This document shows positions 42,539-50,842 of a stretch of 64,000 nucleotides of DNA, piece after piece. Made by a program: the position numbers and the translations under genes. The stretch is taken from the NCBI GenBank assembly GCA_003242885.1, contig QKMZ01000015.1:643568-707567 (forward strand), given 5' to 3'. This DNA is from Candidatus Melainabacteria bacterium (GTDB lineage: Bacteria > Cyanobacteriota > Vampirovibrionia > Obscuribacterales > Obscuribacteraceae). The notes under the pieces are model-generated. The model was not told the DNA's origin. It saw nothing but the letters and a program-made list of their open reading frames with translations, and did no database searches. The stretch's first letter is position 1. Each line of letters starts with the position of its first letter.

Positions 42539-43453
42539 GTGAAAGTCTCAATCAATAAAGAAAGTGCAGTTCCGATTCGCGATCAGTTGATCGAGCAAAT
42601 CGCTCTGCAAATCGCATCCGGTGCATTGAAGAGTCAAGAAAAGCTGCCGAGTATTCGCGCTCTTGCTCAGCGTCTCGGCATTCACTACAGCACTATTACC
42701 GCTGCGTACAATCATTTGGCTGGAGTCGGGCTTCTGGATATTCGTCAGGGCTCAGGCGTGCGAGTTGCCGGAAAGGCCAAAGCGGAAGTCAAAAACACAG
42801 ATCTCACCAAATTGTGTCAGGATTTTTTGGCAATGGTGAGTGAAAACGGTTTTTCCCGCGATCAAGTGAAACCACTTTTGCAAAACATGCTTGAGAAGAA
42901 GCCTGTGAAGCGTATTATCGTTGTTGATCGAAACAAGGATTTCCATGCTGTCCAGCTGGCAGAGTTGCAGCCGGAGTTTTCGAATGAAATTGTCGCAATG
43001 ACAACAGAGGAAATGCAGGACCACAAAGATTGGCTGCCTGATTCTCTTGTCATTACCAGTCTTTACCACGTGTTCGCGTTCGAAAACTTGATTGCGGATC
43101 GCACTCGTTTGATTGTTTGCGATATTGAACCTGCACGACAAGAATTAGACCACGTGCAAGAACTGAAGGATGGAAGTCTTGTGTTGTTGGTCTCGCAGAG
43201 CCAGACACTGCTCAACATGGCAACGAAACTTTTGGCTGCGCAACGAGGCGAACAGATTGCTGTGAGATCTGTTTTGACGACAGACGAAACCGAGCTTAAG
43301 TACATGATGAAGTACGCAACAATTGTGATCTGCGATTTGGCAAGTCAACCGGTTGTTGCTCAAGTTGCAGGCAAGACGCCGTTTATGGTGTTTCGTCTTT
43401 ATTCGAAACACACAATCGAACGCATCAAAGAGCGTTTGAAAAATTGGGGCTAA
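42539..43453 (+). CDS. GntR-family transcriptional regulator
   Basis: 304 residues from the GTG at 42539; the frame is open back to a TTG at 42497 that falls in the repeat array. The shorter start fits the family, which opens near the INKESAVPIRDQLIEQIALQ motif. The winged helix shows KLPSIRALAQRLGIHYSTIT followed by AAYNHLAGVGLLDIRQGSGV. The C-terminal part (about residues 90-300) has no effector domain that I recognise; it is like a response/ligand domain (RIIVVDRNKDFHAVQLAELQ). The 10-bp repeats upstream suggest autoregulation. Confidence 0.8.
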   Translation: MKVSINKESAVPIRDQLIEQIALQIASGALKSQEKLPSIRALAQRLGIHYSTITAAYNHLAGVGLLDIRQGSGVRVAGKAKAEVKNTDLTKLCQDFLAMVSENGFSRDQVKPLLQNMLEKKPVKRIIVVDRNKDFHAVQLAELQPEFSNEIVAMTTEEMQDHKDWLPDSLVITSLYHVFAFENLIADRTRLIVCDIEPARQELDHVQELKDGSLVLLVSQSQTLLNMATKLLAAQRGEQIAVRSVLTTDETELKYMMKYATIVICDLASQPVVAQVAGKTPFMVFRLYSKHTIERIKERLKNWG

Positions 43454-43460
43454 AGAACAC

Positions 43461-43478
43461 GCGGGGCGTTGCACGCGC
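43461..43478. repeat. palindromic repeat
   Basis: GCGGGGCGTTGCACGCGC is a weak member of the dispersed family, immediately after the GntR-type stop. Confidence 0.35.
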
Positions 43479-43525
43479 TAAGAATAGGGAAGCACGATTG
43501 TGTCAAAAGCGGCGCCGTAAAGACA

Positions 43526-43546
43526 GGGCGACGCATGGCGTCGCCC
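43526..43546. repeat. palindromic repeat, perfect copy
   Basis: GGGCGACGC and GCGTCGCCC form a perfect 9-bp inverted repeat around ATG. It is the best preserved intergenic member of the dispersed family in this window. It lies between the convergent GntR-type and dgcA-type genes. Confidence 0.75.
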
Positions 43547-43560
43547 CTGCATAAATGACA

Positions 43561-44619
43561 CTAACGCGGAATGACACCAAGACCCGGTCTGTCAGATAGT
43601 TTCAAATAACCATCATCGTAAACAGCGCCGAGGTATGGGTCGTCTGACAAAAGTAACGCGCCGTCAAGATCAAGATGATCCACGAGCGATGCAAGGTGAA
43701 CTGCTGCGGTGACACCTACCGAAGATTCAATCATGCAACCGAACATAATCTGCATGGAGAAAGCGCGAGCGGTGTGAATTACTTTGAGCGCTTCGAGCAG
43801 TCCACCAGTTTTTGCTAGTTTTACGACGACACCATCTATGGCGCCAGCAAGTCGGGCTACATCGTTGGAGCGGCAAATGCTTTCATCGGCATAAATAGGG
43901 ATGGGAGAGCCTTCTTTGACCATCTTCCAATCATCATAGAGTGCATATTTCGGCAACGGTTGTTCGATAAATTGAACACCATTTTCGTGCAAGAACTTCG
44001 ACATCTCAATTGCCCGCTTTGGTGTCCATCCACCGTTTGCATCGACGCGCAGCGGTAGATCTGGTGCGGCTTTACGCACACGCTTGATGATCTCGTGATC
44101 GAAAGAAGTTCCCTGTTTGACCTTCAGAACTTTGTATCCTTGTTTTACCGCTTCGTGAGTCTTTTTCTCAATCATGTCCGGGTCGGCAATACCGATGGTG
44201 AAGTCGGTGATCGGTGGCTGCAGGTTAGACAGTCCGAGCATTTTGTACGTCGGGCAACTCAAAACTTTTCCGCAGAGATCGTGCAGTGCCATCTCGACTG
44301 CAGCTTTGGCAGAGGCATTACCGGCGATTGCCTTGTCCATTCGGCGCGATACTTCGGCAATTGCAAATGGATCGTCGCCGAGAATATCCGATTTTGCAAA
44401 CGTATCGAGAACAGCCATGACAGTTGCTTGGCTTTCATTGTGATATTCGGCTGGAGCAGCTTCTCCCAGTCCGGTCAATCCTTGATAGTCAAGTTTGACG
44501 AGAACGTTGTGCGTTTTTTCCGATGTTCCGTATGAAATGCCAAACGGGTGCGTCGTCGTCATCTCCAACTTTTCGAAATTCAGTGCAATCGCATTTTTTG
44601 CGCGTGTTGTGGTGCTCAC
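43561..44619 (-). CDS. dgcA: dipeptide-epimerase-like enolase-superfamily enzyme (DgcA-type)
   Basis: 352 residues. The superfamily pieces are the KxK acid/base motif in YKVLKVKQGTSFDHE, the metal ligands Asp in RVDANGGW, Glu in FIEQPLP and Asp in ADESICRSND, and the second Lys in VVKLAKTGGLLEAL. The closest functional groups are L-Ala-D/L-Glu epimerases and the DgcA racemase. The neighbouring gene, DUF1611, is the DgcN partner in a D-glutamate degradation pathway, so the DgcA role is the better reading here. The GTG start overlaps the upstream TGA by four bases (GTGA), and GAGGAG lies upstream. Confidence 0.8.
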   Translation of the reverse strand: MSTTTRAKNAIALNFEKLEMTTTHPFGISYGTSEKTHNVLVKLDYQGLTGLGEAAPAEYHNESQATVMAVLDTFAKSDILGDDPFAIAEVSRRMDKAIAGNASAKAAVEMALHDLCGKVLSCPTYKMLGLSNLQPPITDFTIGIADPDMIEKKTHEAVKQGYKVLKVKQGTSFDHEIIKRVRKAAPDLPLRVDANGGWTPKRAIEMSKFLHENGVQFIEQPLPKYALYDDWKMVKEGSPIPIYADESICRSNDVARLAGAIDGVVVKLAKTGGLLEALKVIHTARAFSMQIMFGCMIESSVGVTAAVHLASLVDHLDLDGALLLSDDPYLGAVYDDGYLKLSDRPGLGVIPR

Positions 44620-45689
44620 TTGTTGTTCTCCTCGTTGGCAATGATGGCGTCGAAAAGTTCTTTAACCCCGTCACGGACAGGATCTTGACACGGTAAGCCG
44701 GTTTCCTCTTGCGCTTTTTGAATAGCGCGGTCGGCATCTTCTTTGCTCATTCCCCATGTATTCATGGCAATTCCGACTACTTTAGCTGGTCTTAAAAGTG
44801 ATGCCATATGCTCATTTGCTTTGATTGTAGTAGTGAGAGATGGCAATGTTAGAGGGAGTTCGCAAATGTTCGTCTTGGTCGCCTTGGTGACCAAAATCAT
44901 GGTTTTGGGAGCAGATCCGTGAATCAGCGCCAGGCTCACACCGGAAAAACCTGGGTGCGAGAGCGAACCTTGACCTTCAACGAAGATAAAGTCGTGATCT
45001 CTGGCGGCGTTCATCACCATCTCTTCGGTGGCGCCTGCCATGAAGTCGCCGATGACACGGTCGATAGCGATGCCTTCACCGCAGATCATGATTCCGGTCT
45101 GACCGGTTGCGACAAATTTGCTGCGCAGGCCTCGGCGCTTTGCTTCAGCATCTAGCTCCAGCGAAGCAGTCATTTTGCCGACCGAGCAGTCTGTGCCGAC
45201 GGTTAGTACTACGTGTTGCTTCAGGTCTCTTGCCAGTCCCGCGCCGACCGGCAGCGGCATTGGCGGTTTGCGAACGTCGAAAAGCCTTCGTCCGTGCCGC
45301 TTGGCGACGGCGGAGATTTCAGCGTCGTTTTCAAGAAAATCGTGCAGACCATTAACAATATCCATACCGGACTCAAGCGCATGGATGATGTCCTTGCGCC
45401 AGTGGGGTGGGAGCGCGCCGCCAGTCCAGGCGGTTCCCAAAAGAAGGGCCGAGGGTGAGTGTTTTAGCGAATCGCCCACAGATGCCACTATGGGCGCATC
45501 GCAGTTCAGACCGACCGCTTCGCGCACAGTTGCCCCAGCCTTTTCGCTATCAATGACCGCTGCCACAGGGTTTCGCCCATATCGGATCACTCCCTCGGCA
45601 GTTTTTGCATGTTTCTTTCCAAACTCGCCTTCAGCATAAATAGCCAGACGCGCTTGGGGTTCGAGATAGGTTGCCACAGCCCGCTCCAT
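44616..45689 (-). CDS. dgcN: DUF1611 P-loop protein, DgcN-like
   Basis: 357 residues. The N-terminal Rossmann-like part includes ANYLEPQARLAIYAEGEFGK-like residues and an Asp-rich strand; the P-loop is TVGTDCSVGKMTASLELDAE near residue 160. This matches DUF1611, of which the DgcN group is described as D-glutamate N-acetyltransferase. With the coupled enolase-type enzyme it would acetylate D-Glu and racemise the acetylated product towards L-Glu. The pair and order support this. Substrate in this organism is an inference. Confidence 0.78.
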   Translation of the reverse strand: MERAVATYLEPQARLAIYAEGEFGKKHAKTAEGVIRYGRNPVAAVIDSEKAGATVREAVGLNCDAPIVASVGDSLKHSPSALLLGTAWTGGALPPHWRKDIIHALESGMDIVNGLHDFLENDAEISAVAKRHGRRLFDVRKPPMPLPVGAGLARDLKQHVVLTVGTDCSVGKMTASLELDAEAKRRGLRSKFVATGQTGIMICGEGIAIDRVIGDFMAGATEEMVMNAARDHDFIFVEGQGSLSHPGFSGVSLALIHGSAPKTMILVTKATKTNICELPLTLPSLTTTIKANEHMASLLRPAKVVGIAMNTWGMSKEDADRAIQKAQEETGLPCQDPVRDGVKELFDAIIANEENNK

Positions 45690-45713
45690 ATAACCGGTAA
45701 GATTTCAAGTGAG

Positions 45714-45729
45714 TCGCCAATTATGGCGA
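45714..45729. promoter_or_regulatory. short palindrome upstream of dgcN
   Basis: TCGCCA and TGGCGA around ATTA form a perfect 6-bp inverted repeat, 25 bases upstream of the minus-strand dgcN start. It could be an operator. No CIRCE element (TTAGCACTC-N9-GAGTGCTAA) was found in the gap before grpE. Confidence 0.35.
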
Positions 45730-45981
45730 CATATATTGTTAAATTGCAAATCTAGCAAAGATTAGGTCTTCAATACCCTAGAATTATATGAGGAGTCTTC
45801 AGAGGGGGATTCTACATCTGGCGCCTGAGGGGCTCAGTTCCTGAGTGCGTGCCGGTGTTCACGGCAAACGCCGTCGACAAATCGAGGCATTTTAGTCTGG
45901 GTTGTCGAATGTTGAGAAATTACTTTAGCTTCGGATTATCCATCCGGATGCATGTCAAGATCAGTCTGGGAGACCTGTTGA

Positions 45982-47232
45982 ATGTCAACGGAAGACGACG
46001 ACAAAATTTCTAAACCCGAAGAGGGTCAGGAGGCGCAGGCACCCGCGCCGGCAGCCGGCAACGGCTCTAGTGAGCCTTTTGCGGAATTGGAAGCGCCAAA
46101 GAAAGAAGAGGAGAAGGGCGGCGGTCGAATGAACGCTGCTAAAGCTTTCTACCGAGCGATGTATGCTGGTGAGGATGCGGCTCCGGAAGACTTCGGCATG
46201 GATATGGGCAGACCAGCGGGTCAAGGTCAATCGTCAGCGGCTGATACTCAGCGCATCAGAGATTTAGAGCAACAAGTCACCGAGCTCGAAACAAAGAATG
46301 CCGAGACCGACTCTCATATGAAACGGCTTGCTGCTGACTTTGAAAACTATCGCCGCCGCACGGAAAAAGAGCGTGAAGAGTTTTCTGCAAATGGTGCCCT
46401 TCGTGCAATCGAAGCAATTCTGCCTGCGGTCGACGATTTGGACCGCGCGCAGCAGACACTCAATCCCAACATGGAATCCAAAGCGATTTTGGATGCATTC
46501 CGCCTGTGCGCCAACTCATTCACGCGTTGCATGGAGCAAGTTGGTGTCAAGCCGCTGACTGTTATCGGCGAGCCTTTCGACCCACGCTTGCATGAGCCTG
46601 TGCAAGAAATCAAAACCAATCAATATCCTGATTCAACCGTTATCCATGAGCTTCGCCGCGGTTTTATGTTCAAAGATCGCGTACTGCGTCCCGCTCTGGT
46701 CAACGTCACTGCTGCTCTCAGTGAAGAGGAAGCCGCGGAAGAAGCTGCCAAAGCCGCAGCTGCCGCCGCAGCAGCTCCGCCTGCACCAGCCGCCACTCCT
46801 GACTGGGTTGGCGATGTAGCTGCAGCAGAAGCAGCCGCCGCGCCGCAAGCGGAAGCAGCACCTGCTGAAGCCGAGGCACCGGCATCAGAAGCTCCCGTCG
46901 CCGAAGCACCAGCCGCTGAAGCCGCGCCTGTAGCTGAAGCCGCACCTGTAGCTGAAGCCGCACCAGCAGCGCCGACTGCTGAGTCGACCGGGCAAGCTTT
47001 GCAAAATCTGGTTAAAACTGACGAGGGCTCAAGAGGCGCCGGTACTGAGACCGTCGACATCAACCTTCCTCCTGTGAATGAATTGCCGGAAATGGAGTTG
47101 ACCGCTTCGGCTGCGGAAAGCAGCGATGGTGACGAGTCGGTTCAGGTCTACGAAATCTCTGAAGAAGATGCCGTTGACGTGCCCGTAGAAGAGCTTCCAG
47201 AAGCCCAGCCTGCGAAGGTAACAGACGACTGA
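45982..47232 (+). CDS. grpE: GrpE nucleotide exchange factor with very long tails
   Basis: 416 residues, about twice the usual 180-210. Residues 1-90 are acidic and Gly-rich. The coiled coil follows (DLEQQVTELETKNAETDSHM), then LAADFENYRRRTEKEREEFS, the GrpE core signature, and the beta-domain with GVKPLTVIGEPFDPRLHEPV and RRGFMFKDRVLRPALVNVT. From about residue 255 to 416 a low-complexity tail of Ala, Pro and Glu follows, ending in an acidic block. GrpE releases ADP from DnaK. A GGGAG ribosome binding site lies nine bases before the ATG; the gene overlaps dnaK by one base (TGATG). Confidence 0.95.
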   Translation: MSTEDDDKISKPEEGQEAQAPAPAAGNGSSEPFAELEAPKKEEEKGGGRMNAAKAFYRAMYAGEDAAPEDFGMDMGRPAGQGQSSAADTQRIRDLEQQVTELETKNAETDSHMKRLAADFENYRRRTEKEREEFSANGALRAIEAILPAVDDLDRAQQTLNPNMESKAILDAFRLCANSFTRCMEQVGVKPLTVIGEPFDPRLHEPVQEIKTNQYPDSTVIHELRRGFMFKDRVLRPALVNVTAALSEEEAAEEAAKAAAAAAAAPPAPAATPDWVGDVAAAEAAAAPQAEAAPAEAEAPASEAPVAEAPAAEAAPVAEAAPVAEAAPAAPTAESTGQALQNLVKTDEGSRGAGTETVDINLPPVNELPEMELTASAAESSDGDESVQVYEISEEDAVDVPVEELPEAQPAKVTDD

Positions 47233-49352
47233 TGACTAGCGACCGGATAATCGGCATAGATCTCGGCACCACCTTCTCGTGCGTAGCCATTTTTGAAGGT
47301 GGCAGTCCGACTATCGTGCAGAATTCCGAAGGAGCGCGCACCACACCATCGGTGGTGGCGTTTACGAAGTCTGGCGAGCGCCTGGTTGGAGAACTCGGCA
47401 AGCGTCAGGCAGTTACTAATCACCAGCGCACAGTGCAGTCGATTAAGCGTGAGATGGGCACCAATTACCGCGTCAACATCGATGGCGTGGATAATAGCCC
47501 AGAGCAAATATCTGCGATGATTTTGCAGAAGTTGAAAGCTGATGCTGAAGCCTATTTGGGCGAAACCATTAGTCGGGCAGTCATAACCGTACCCGCTTAT
47601 TTCAACGATCTGCAAAGACAAGCAACACGCGATGCTGGTCAAATTGCCGGTCTCGATGTTATGCGTATTATCAACGAACCGACAGCGTCGGCGCTTGCGT
47701 ATGGTCTCAATCGACTGTCTGAGCATGCCACCATTTTGGTTTTCGATCTTGGCGGCGGAACTTTCGACGTTTCTATTCTTGAAATAACCGACGGCGTCTT
47801 CGAAGTAAAAGCCACTAGTGGCAACAACAGATTGGGTGGAGATGATTTCGACCAGGCGATTATGGACTGGCTTGTTGATGAGTTTCGCACCAGCACCGGT
47901 CTTGATATTTCCAACGATCTAATGGCGCGCCAGCGTTTGAAAGAGACTGCCGAGAAAGCCAAGATTGAATTATCATCGGCTATTTCCACGGAAGTGAATT
48001 TGCCTTTCTTGACCGCCGATGCGTCGGGGCCAAGGCATTTGCAAGCCACTCTTACTCGCACCAAGTTCAACGAATTAAGCCACCATCTGGTTGAGCAGAC
48101 TCTTGGTCCCCTCCACCAAGCACTCGAAGACGCAGGGCTTTCGCCGGATAACATCGAGCAGATCATTTTGGTTGGTGGCTCGACACGCATTCCTGCTGTG
48201 CAAGACAGCATTCGTCGTTTCTTCGGCAAAGATCCGTCCAAGTCGGTAAATCCCGATGAAGCCGTCGCGCTCGGCGCAGCCATCCAGGCTTCTATTTTGG
48301 CAGGCGATGTTCAAGACGTTCTGCTGCTCGATGTCACTCCCCTTTCGCTTGGTATTGAGACTGCCGGTGGTTTGTTTACTCGAATCATTGATCGCAACAC
48401 TACAATTCCAACCAGCCGTACAATGACGTTTACCACAACAGAAGATGGCCAAACATCCGTTGAAGTGCACGTTTTGCAAGGAGAGCGCGAAGTCGCTAAT
48501 GCCAACATGTCGTTGGCGAAATTCCATCTGACTGGAATTCCTCCGGCACCACGCGGAGTGCCAAAAATTGAAGTCACTTTCGATATTGACGCTGACGGAA
48601 TTCTTCATTGCTCTGCGCGCGACCACGGCTCGGGCATCAAGCATTCAATTACCGTTCAGCGCAGTACTGGTCTCAGCCCGGACGAAGTCGAAGCTTTGCA
48701 AAAAGAAGCCGAGCAATTCGCCGATCAAGATCGCTACACAAAAGAGAAAGTTTCTACGACCGTCGCAGCCGAAGCACTTTATGCGGAAGCGGAACGGACT
48801 ATAGAGAAGTATGGCGACCGTGTCGACAAGGCTGTCGTTGAGAAGGTTAAACGCTCGATGGCTACTGTGAAAGACGCTCTAGTTAGAGAAAACCTCGAAG
48901 ATCTCAAGTCGCACAAAGCCGGTCTAGATGTTTCGCTCCTTGAACTGGGCCGCGCCATTCACACGAGTGGCAGGCAGACAGTGCCTCCGACCACCAGGAA
49001 GAAAAATCCACTGATGGAATCCGGTCCGATCGAACTGGGCGAACCGGGTCAACTAAAGCCAGAATTGCTGATTCAGGCCGATTCCGTGATCAGCGAAACA
49101 GACAAGTTTATTGAACAGAATTCCACTCTCGAAGCGGTTCTTCTTGATCGTCTCGCCAAAGCGGGCGCGGTTATGAGAAAAGCGTTGGAAAGCGGAAATC
49201 CTGAAAGTGTAAAAACTGAGCTCAACACGCTCAACACGATTCTGCAGGAATGCAAGAAATCAGTTCCTACCGGCAACGAGAAGAAGTCGGTCAAAGGTGG
49301 CGAAACGCTCGACGCGGGTCGTCAGAAATCTTTTAGTGGGGGCGATTCCTGA
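47232..49352 (+). CDS. dnaK: molecular chaperone DnaK (Hsp70)
   Basis: 706 residues. The ATPase half begins RIIGIDLGTTFSCVAIFEGG and contains VITVPAYFNDLQRQATRDAG and FDLGGGTFDVSILEI. The substrate domain starts near VLLLDVTPLSLGIETAGGLF. The C-terminal lid is longer than in E. coli, with Lys/Ser/Gly-rich end (KKSVKGGETLDAGR). It works with GrpE and DnaJ, whose genes surround it. The ATG shares a base with the grpE stop, so translation is coupled. Confidence 0.97.
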   Translation: MTSDRIIGIDLGTTFSCVAIFEGGSPTIVQNSEGARTTPSVVAFTKSGERLVGELGKRQAVTNHQRTVQSIKREMGTNYRVNIDGVDNSPEQISAMILQKLKADAEAYLGETISRAVITVPAYFNDLQRQATRDAGQIAGLDVMRIINEPTASALAYGLNRLSEHATILVFDLGGGTFDVSILEITDGVFEVKATSGNNRLGGDDFDQAIMDWLVDEFRTSTGLDISNDLMARQRLKETAEKAKIELSSAISTEVNLPFLTADASGPRHLQATLTRTKFNELSHHLVEQTLGPLHQALEDAGLSPDNIEQIILVGGSTRIPAVQDSIRRFFGKDPSKSVNPDEAVALGAAIQASILAGDVQDVLLLDVTPLSLGIETAGGLFTRIIDRNTTIPTSRTMTFTTTEDGQTSVEVHVLQGEREVANANMSLAKFHLTGIPPAPRGVPKIEVTFDIDADGILHCSARDHGSGIKHSITVQRSTGLSPDEVEALQKEAEQFADQDRYTKEKVSTTVAAEALYAEAERTIEKYGDRVDKAVVEKVKRSMATVKDALVRENLEDLKSHKAGLDVSLLELGRAIHTSGRQTVPPTTRKKNPLMESGPIELGEPGQLKPELLIQADSVISETDKFIEQNSTLEAVLLDRLAKAGAVMRKALESGNPESVKTELNTLNTILQECKKSVPTGNEKKSVKGGETLDAGRQKSFSGGDS

Positions 49353-49438
49353 TTGAAAATCGTATGCTGAGAATTGACCGAATAGGTCGTTCTGAGTTGC
49401 GTGAATTAGTCGGATAAACTAGGTAAACAGGTATCACG

Positions 49439-50842
49439 ATGGCTACTATGACGAGCAAGAAAGATTACTACGAAACTTTAGGTGTCCCAAAAACCGCCAG
49501 CGCAGAAGAGATTAAAAAGTCCTTCCGCAACAAAGCACGTCACTTGCATCCGGACAATAAGGACAGCGGCGACGAGCAAGCCTTCAAAGAGTTGGCAGAG
49601 GCTTATGAAGTGCTCTCCGACCAGCAAAAGCGGGCCACCTACGACCGCTATGGACACGAAGGTGTCAAAGGCGCCGGTCAAGGATTTGACAACTTCGACT
49701 TCAGCAATTTCTCCGGATTCGGCATGGACGACATTGTCGATATGTTGGATTCCTTCTTCGGTGGTGGTGGCGGAATGCGAGGCGGCCGTCGCGGCGGACC
49801 GGAGCAAGGTGCCCACCTCAAGTTCGACATGGAGATCGAATTCCTGGACGCCGTATTCGGCACAGAGAAGACCATCAATGTTCGTCGCTTGGAAGACTGC
49901 GAATCTTGCAGCGGCTCAGGCGCCGCGCCAGGCAGCAATCCAGTACCATGCGTCACATGCGCCGGGGTCGGTCAGGTTCAGCAAGTAATCAACACATTCT
50001 TTGGTCAAGCCCTGCGCGTCATCGCCTGCCCCGCCTGCCAAGGCTCCGGCAGCAAAATCGACAAGCCCTGCAAGGATTGCAAGGGCGAAGCGCTTGTCCG
50101 CAAGCAGAAAGAATTTCAAATCAAAATTCCTGCCGGCATCGACTCCGGTACACGTCTGCGCGTTCAAGCAGGCGGCGATAAGGGACGTAAGGGCGGTCCA
50201 TTCGGCGACCTCTTTGTAGTGCTCCATATAAAGGAGCACGAAACCTTCGTCCGCGACGGCGAGACCATCCATATACGCCAGCCGATCAGTTATTCTTTGG
50301 CTGCGCTCGGCGGAGAGATTTTGGTTCCGACCGTCGAAGGTGCCAAGCCTCTCAAGATCAACGCCGGTACGCAAACCGGTACCACCGTGCAAATGAAGAA
50401 TTTGGGAGTGCCGCGCTTCACGGGACAGCAGCGTCGAGACAATCGACGTGGCGATCAGATCGTGCACTTGCTTGTCGAAACTCCAACCAAGCTATCCGGC
50501 GAAGAGAAAAAGCTTTTAGAAAAACTCGCCGAGCTGCGCGGAGAGCGCCTGACTCTTTCGAAAGCCGATATCGCCAAAGCGGAAGAAGCTAACAAAGAGA
50601 ATCACAAGGAAAACAGCGACAAGAACGACTCTGGCAAGAACCAAGAGAAGAACGAGAAAACCGCTGATAATGGCTCGGACAAGTCGGCTGGCGAATCTCC
50701 TGAATCGAAGTCAGAGAAAGCTGATTCAAAAAAAGACGCAGGGAAGAGCGCTAAGAAGAAAAAAGATGATTCCAAAGACAATTCGTTTTTGGACAAAATT
50801 GTTGATGCATTCAGACCGAAAAATGGCGAGACGCAACATTAG
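49439..50842 (+). CDS. dnaJ: chaperone DnaJ with long Lys/Asp/Glu tail
   Basis: 467 residues. The J domain starts DYYETLGVPKTASAEEIKKS and has the HPDNK motif (HLHPDNKDSG). The G/F region is followed by four zinc repeats (CESCSGSG, CVTCAGVG, CPACQGSG, CKDCKGEA) with the last CxxCxGxG degenerate at the end. The C-terminal peptide-binding domain ends near residue 365, and then a tail of about 100 residues rich in Lys, Asn, Asp, Glu and Ser follows. The last 20 bases overlap the next gene. Confidence 0.96.
   Translation: MATMTSKKDYYETLGVPKTASAEEIKKSFRNKARHLHPDNKDSGDEQAFKELAEAYEVLSDQQKRATYDRYGHEGVKGAGQGFDNFDFSNFSGFGMDDIVDMLDSFFGGGGGMRGGRRGGPEQGAHLKFDMEIEFLDAVFGTEKTINVRRLEDCESCSGSGAAPGSNPVPCVTCAGVGQVQQVINTFFGQALRVIACPACQGSGSKIDKPCKDCKGEALVRKQKEFQIKIPAGIDSGTRLRVQAGGDKGRKGGPFGDLFVVLHIKEHETFVRDGETIHIRQPISYSLAALGGEILVPTVEGAKPLKINAGTQTGTTVQMKNLGVPRFTGQQRRDNRRGDQIVHLLVETPTKLSGEEKKLLEKLAELRGERLTLSKADIAKAEEANKENHKENSDKNDSGKNQEKNEKTADNGSDKSAGESPESKSEKADSKKDAGKSAKKKKDDSKDNSFLDKIVDAFRPKNGETQH

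Noticed and set aside
45690..45981. CIRCE (HrcA) operator before grpE
   Set aside because: No TTAGCACTC-N9-GAGTGCTAA or near version was found. Only a TCGCCA-ATTA-TGGCGA palindrome near dgcN was seen.
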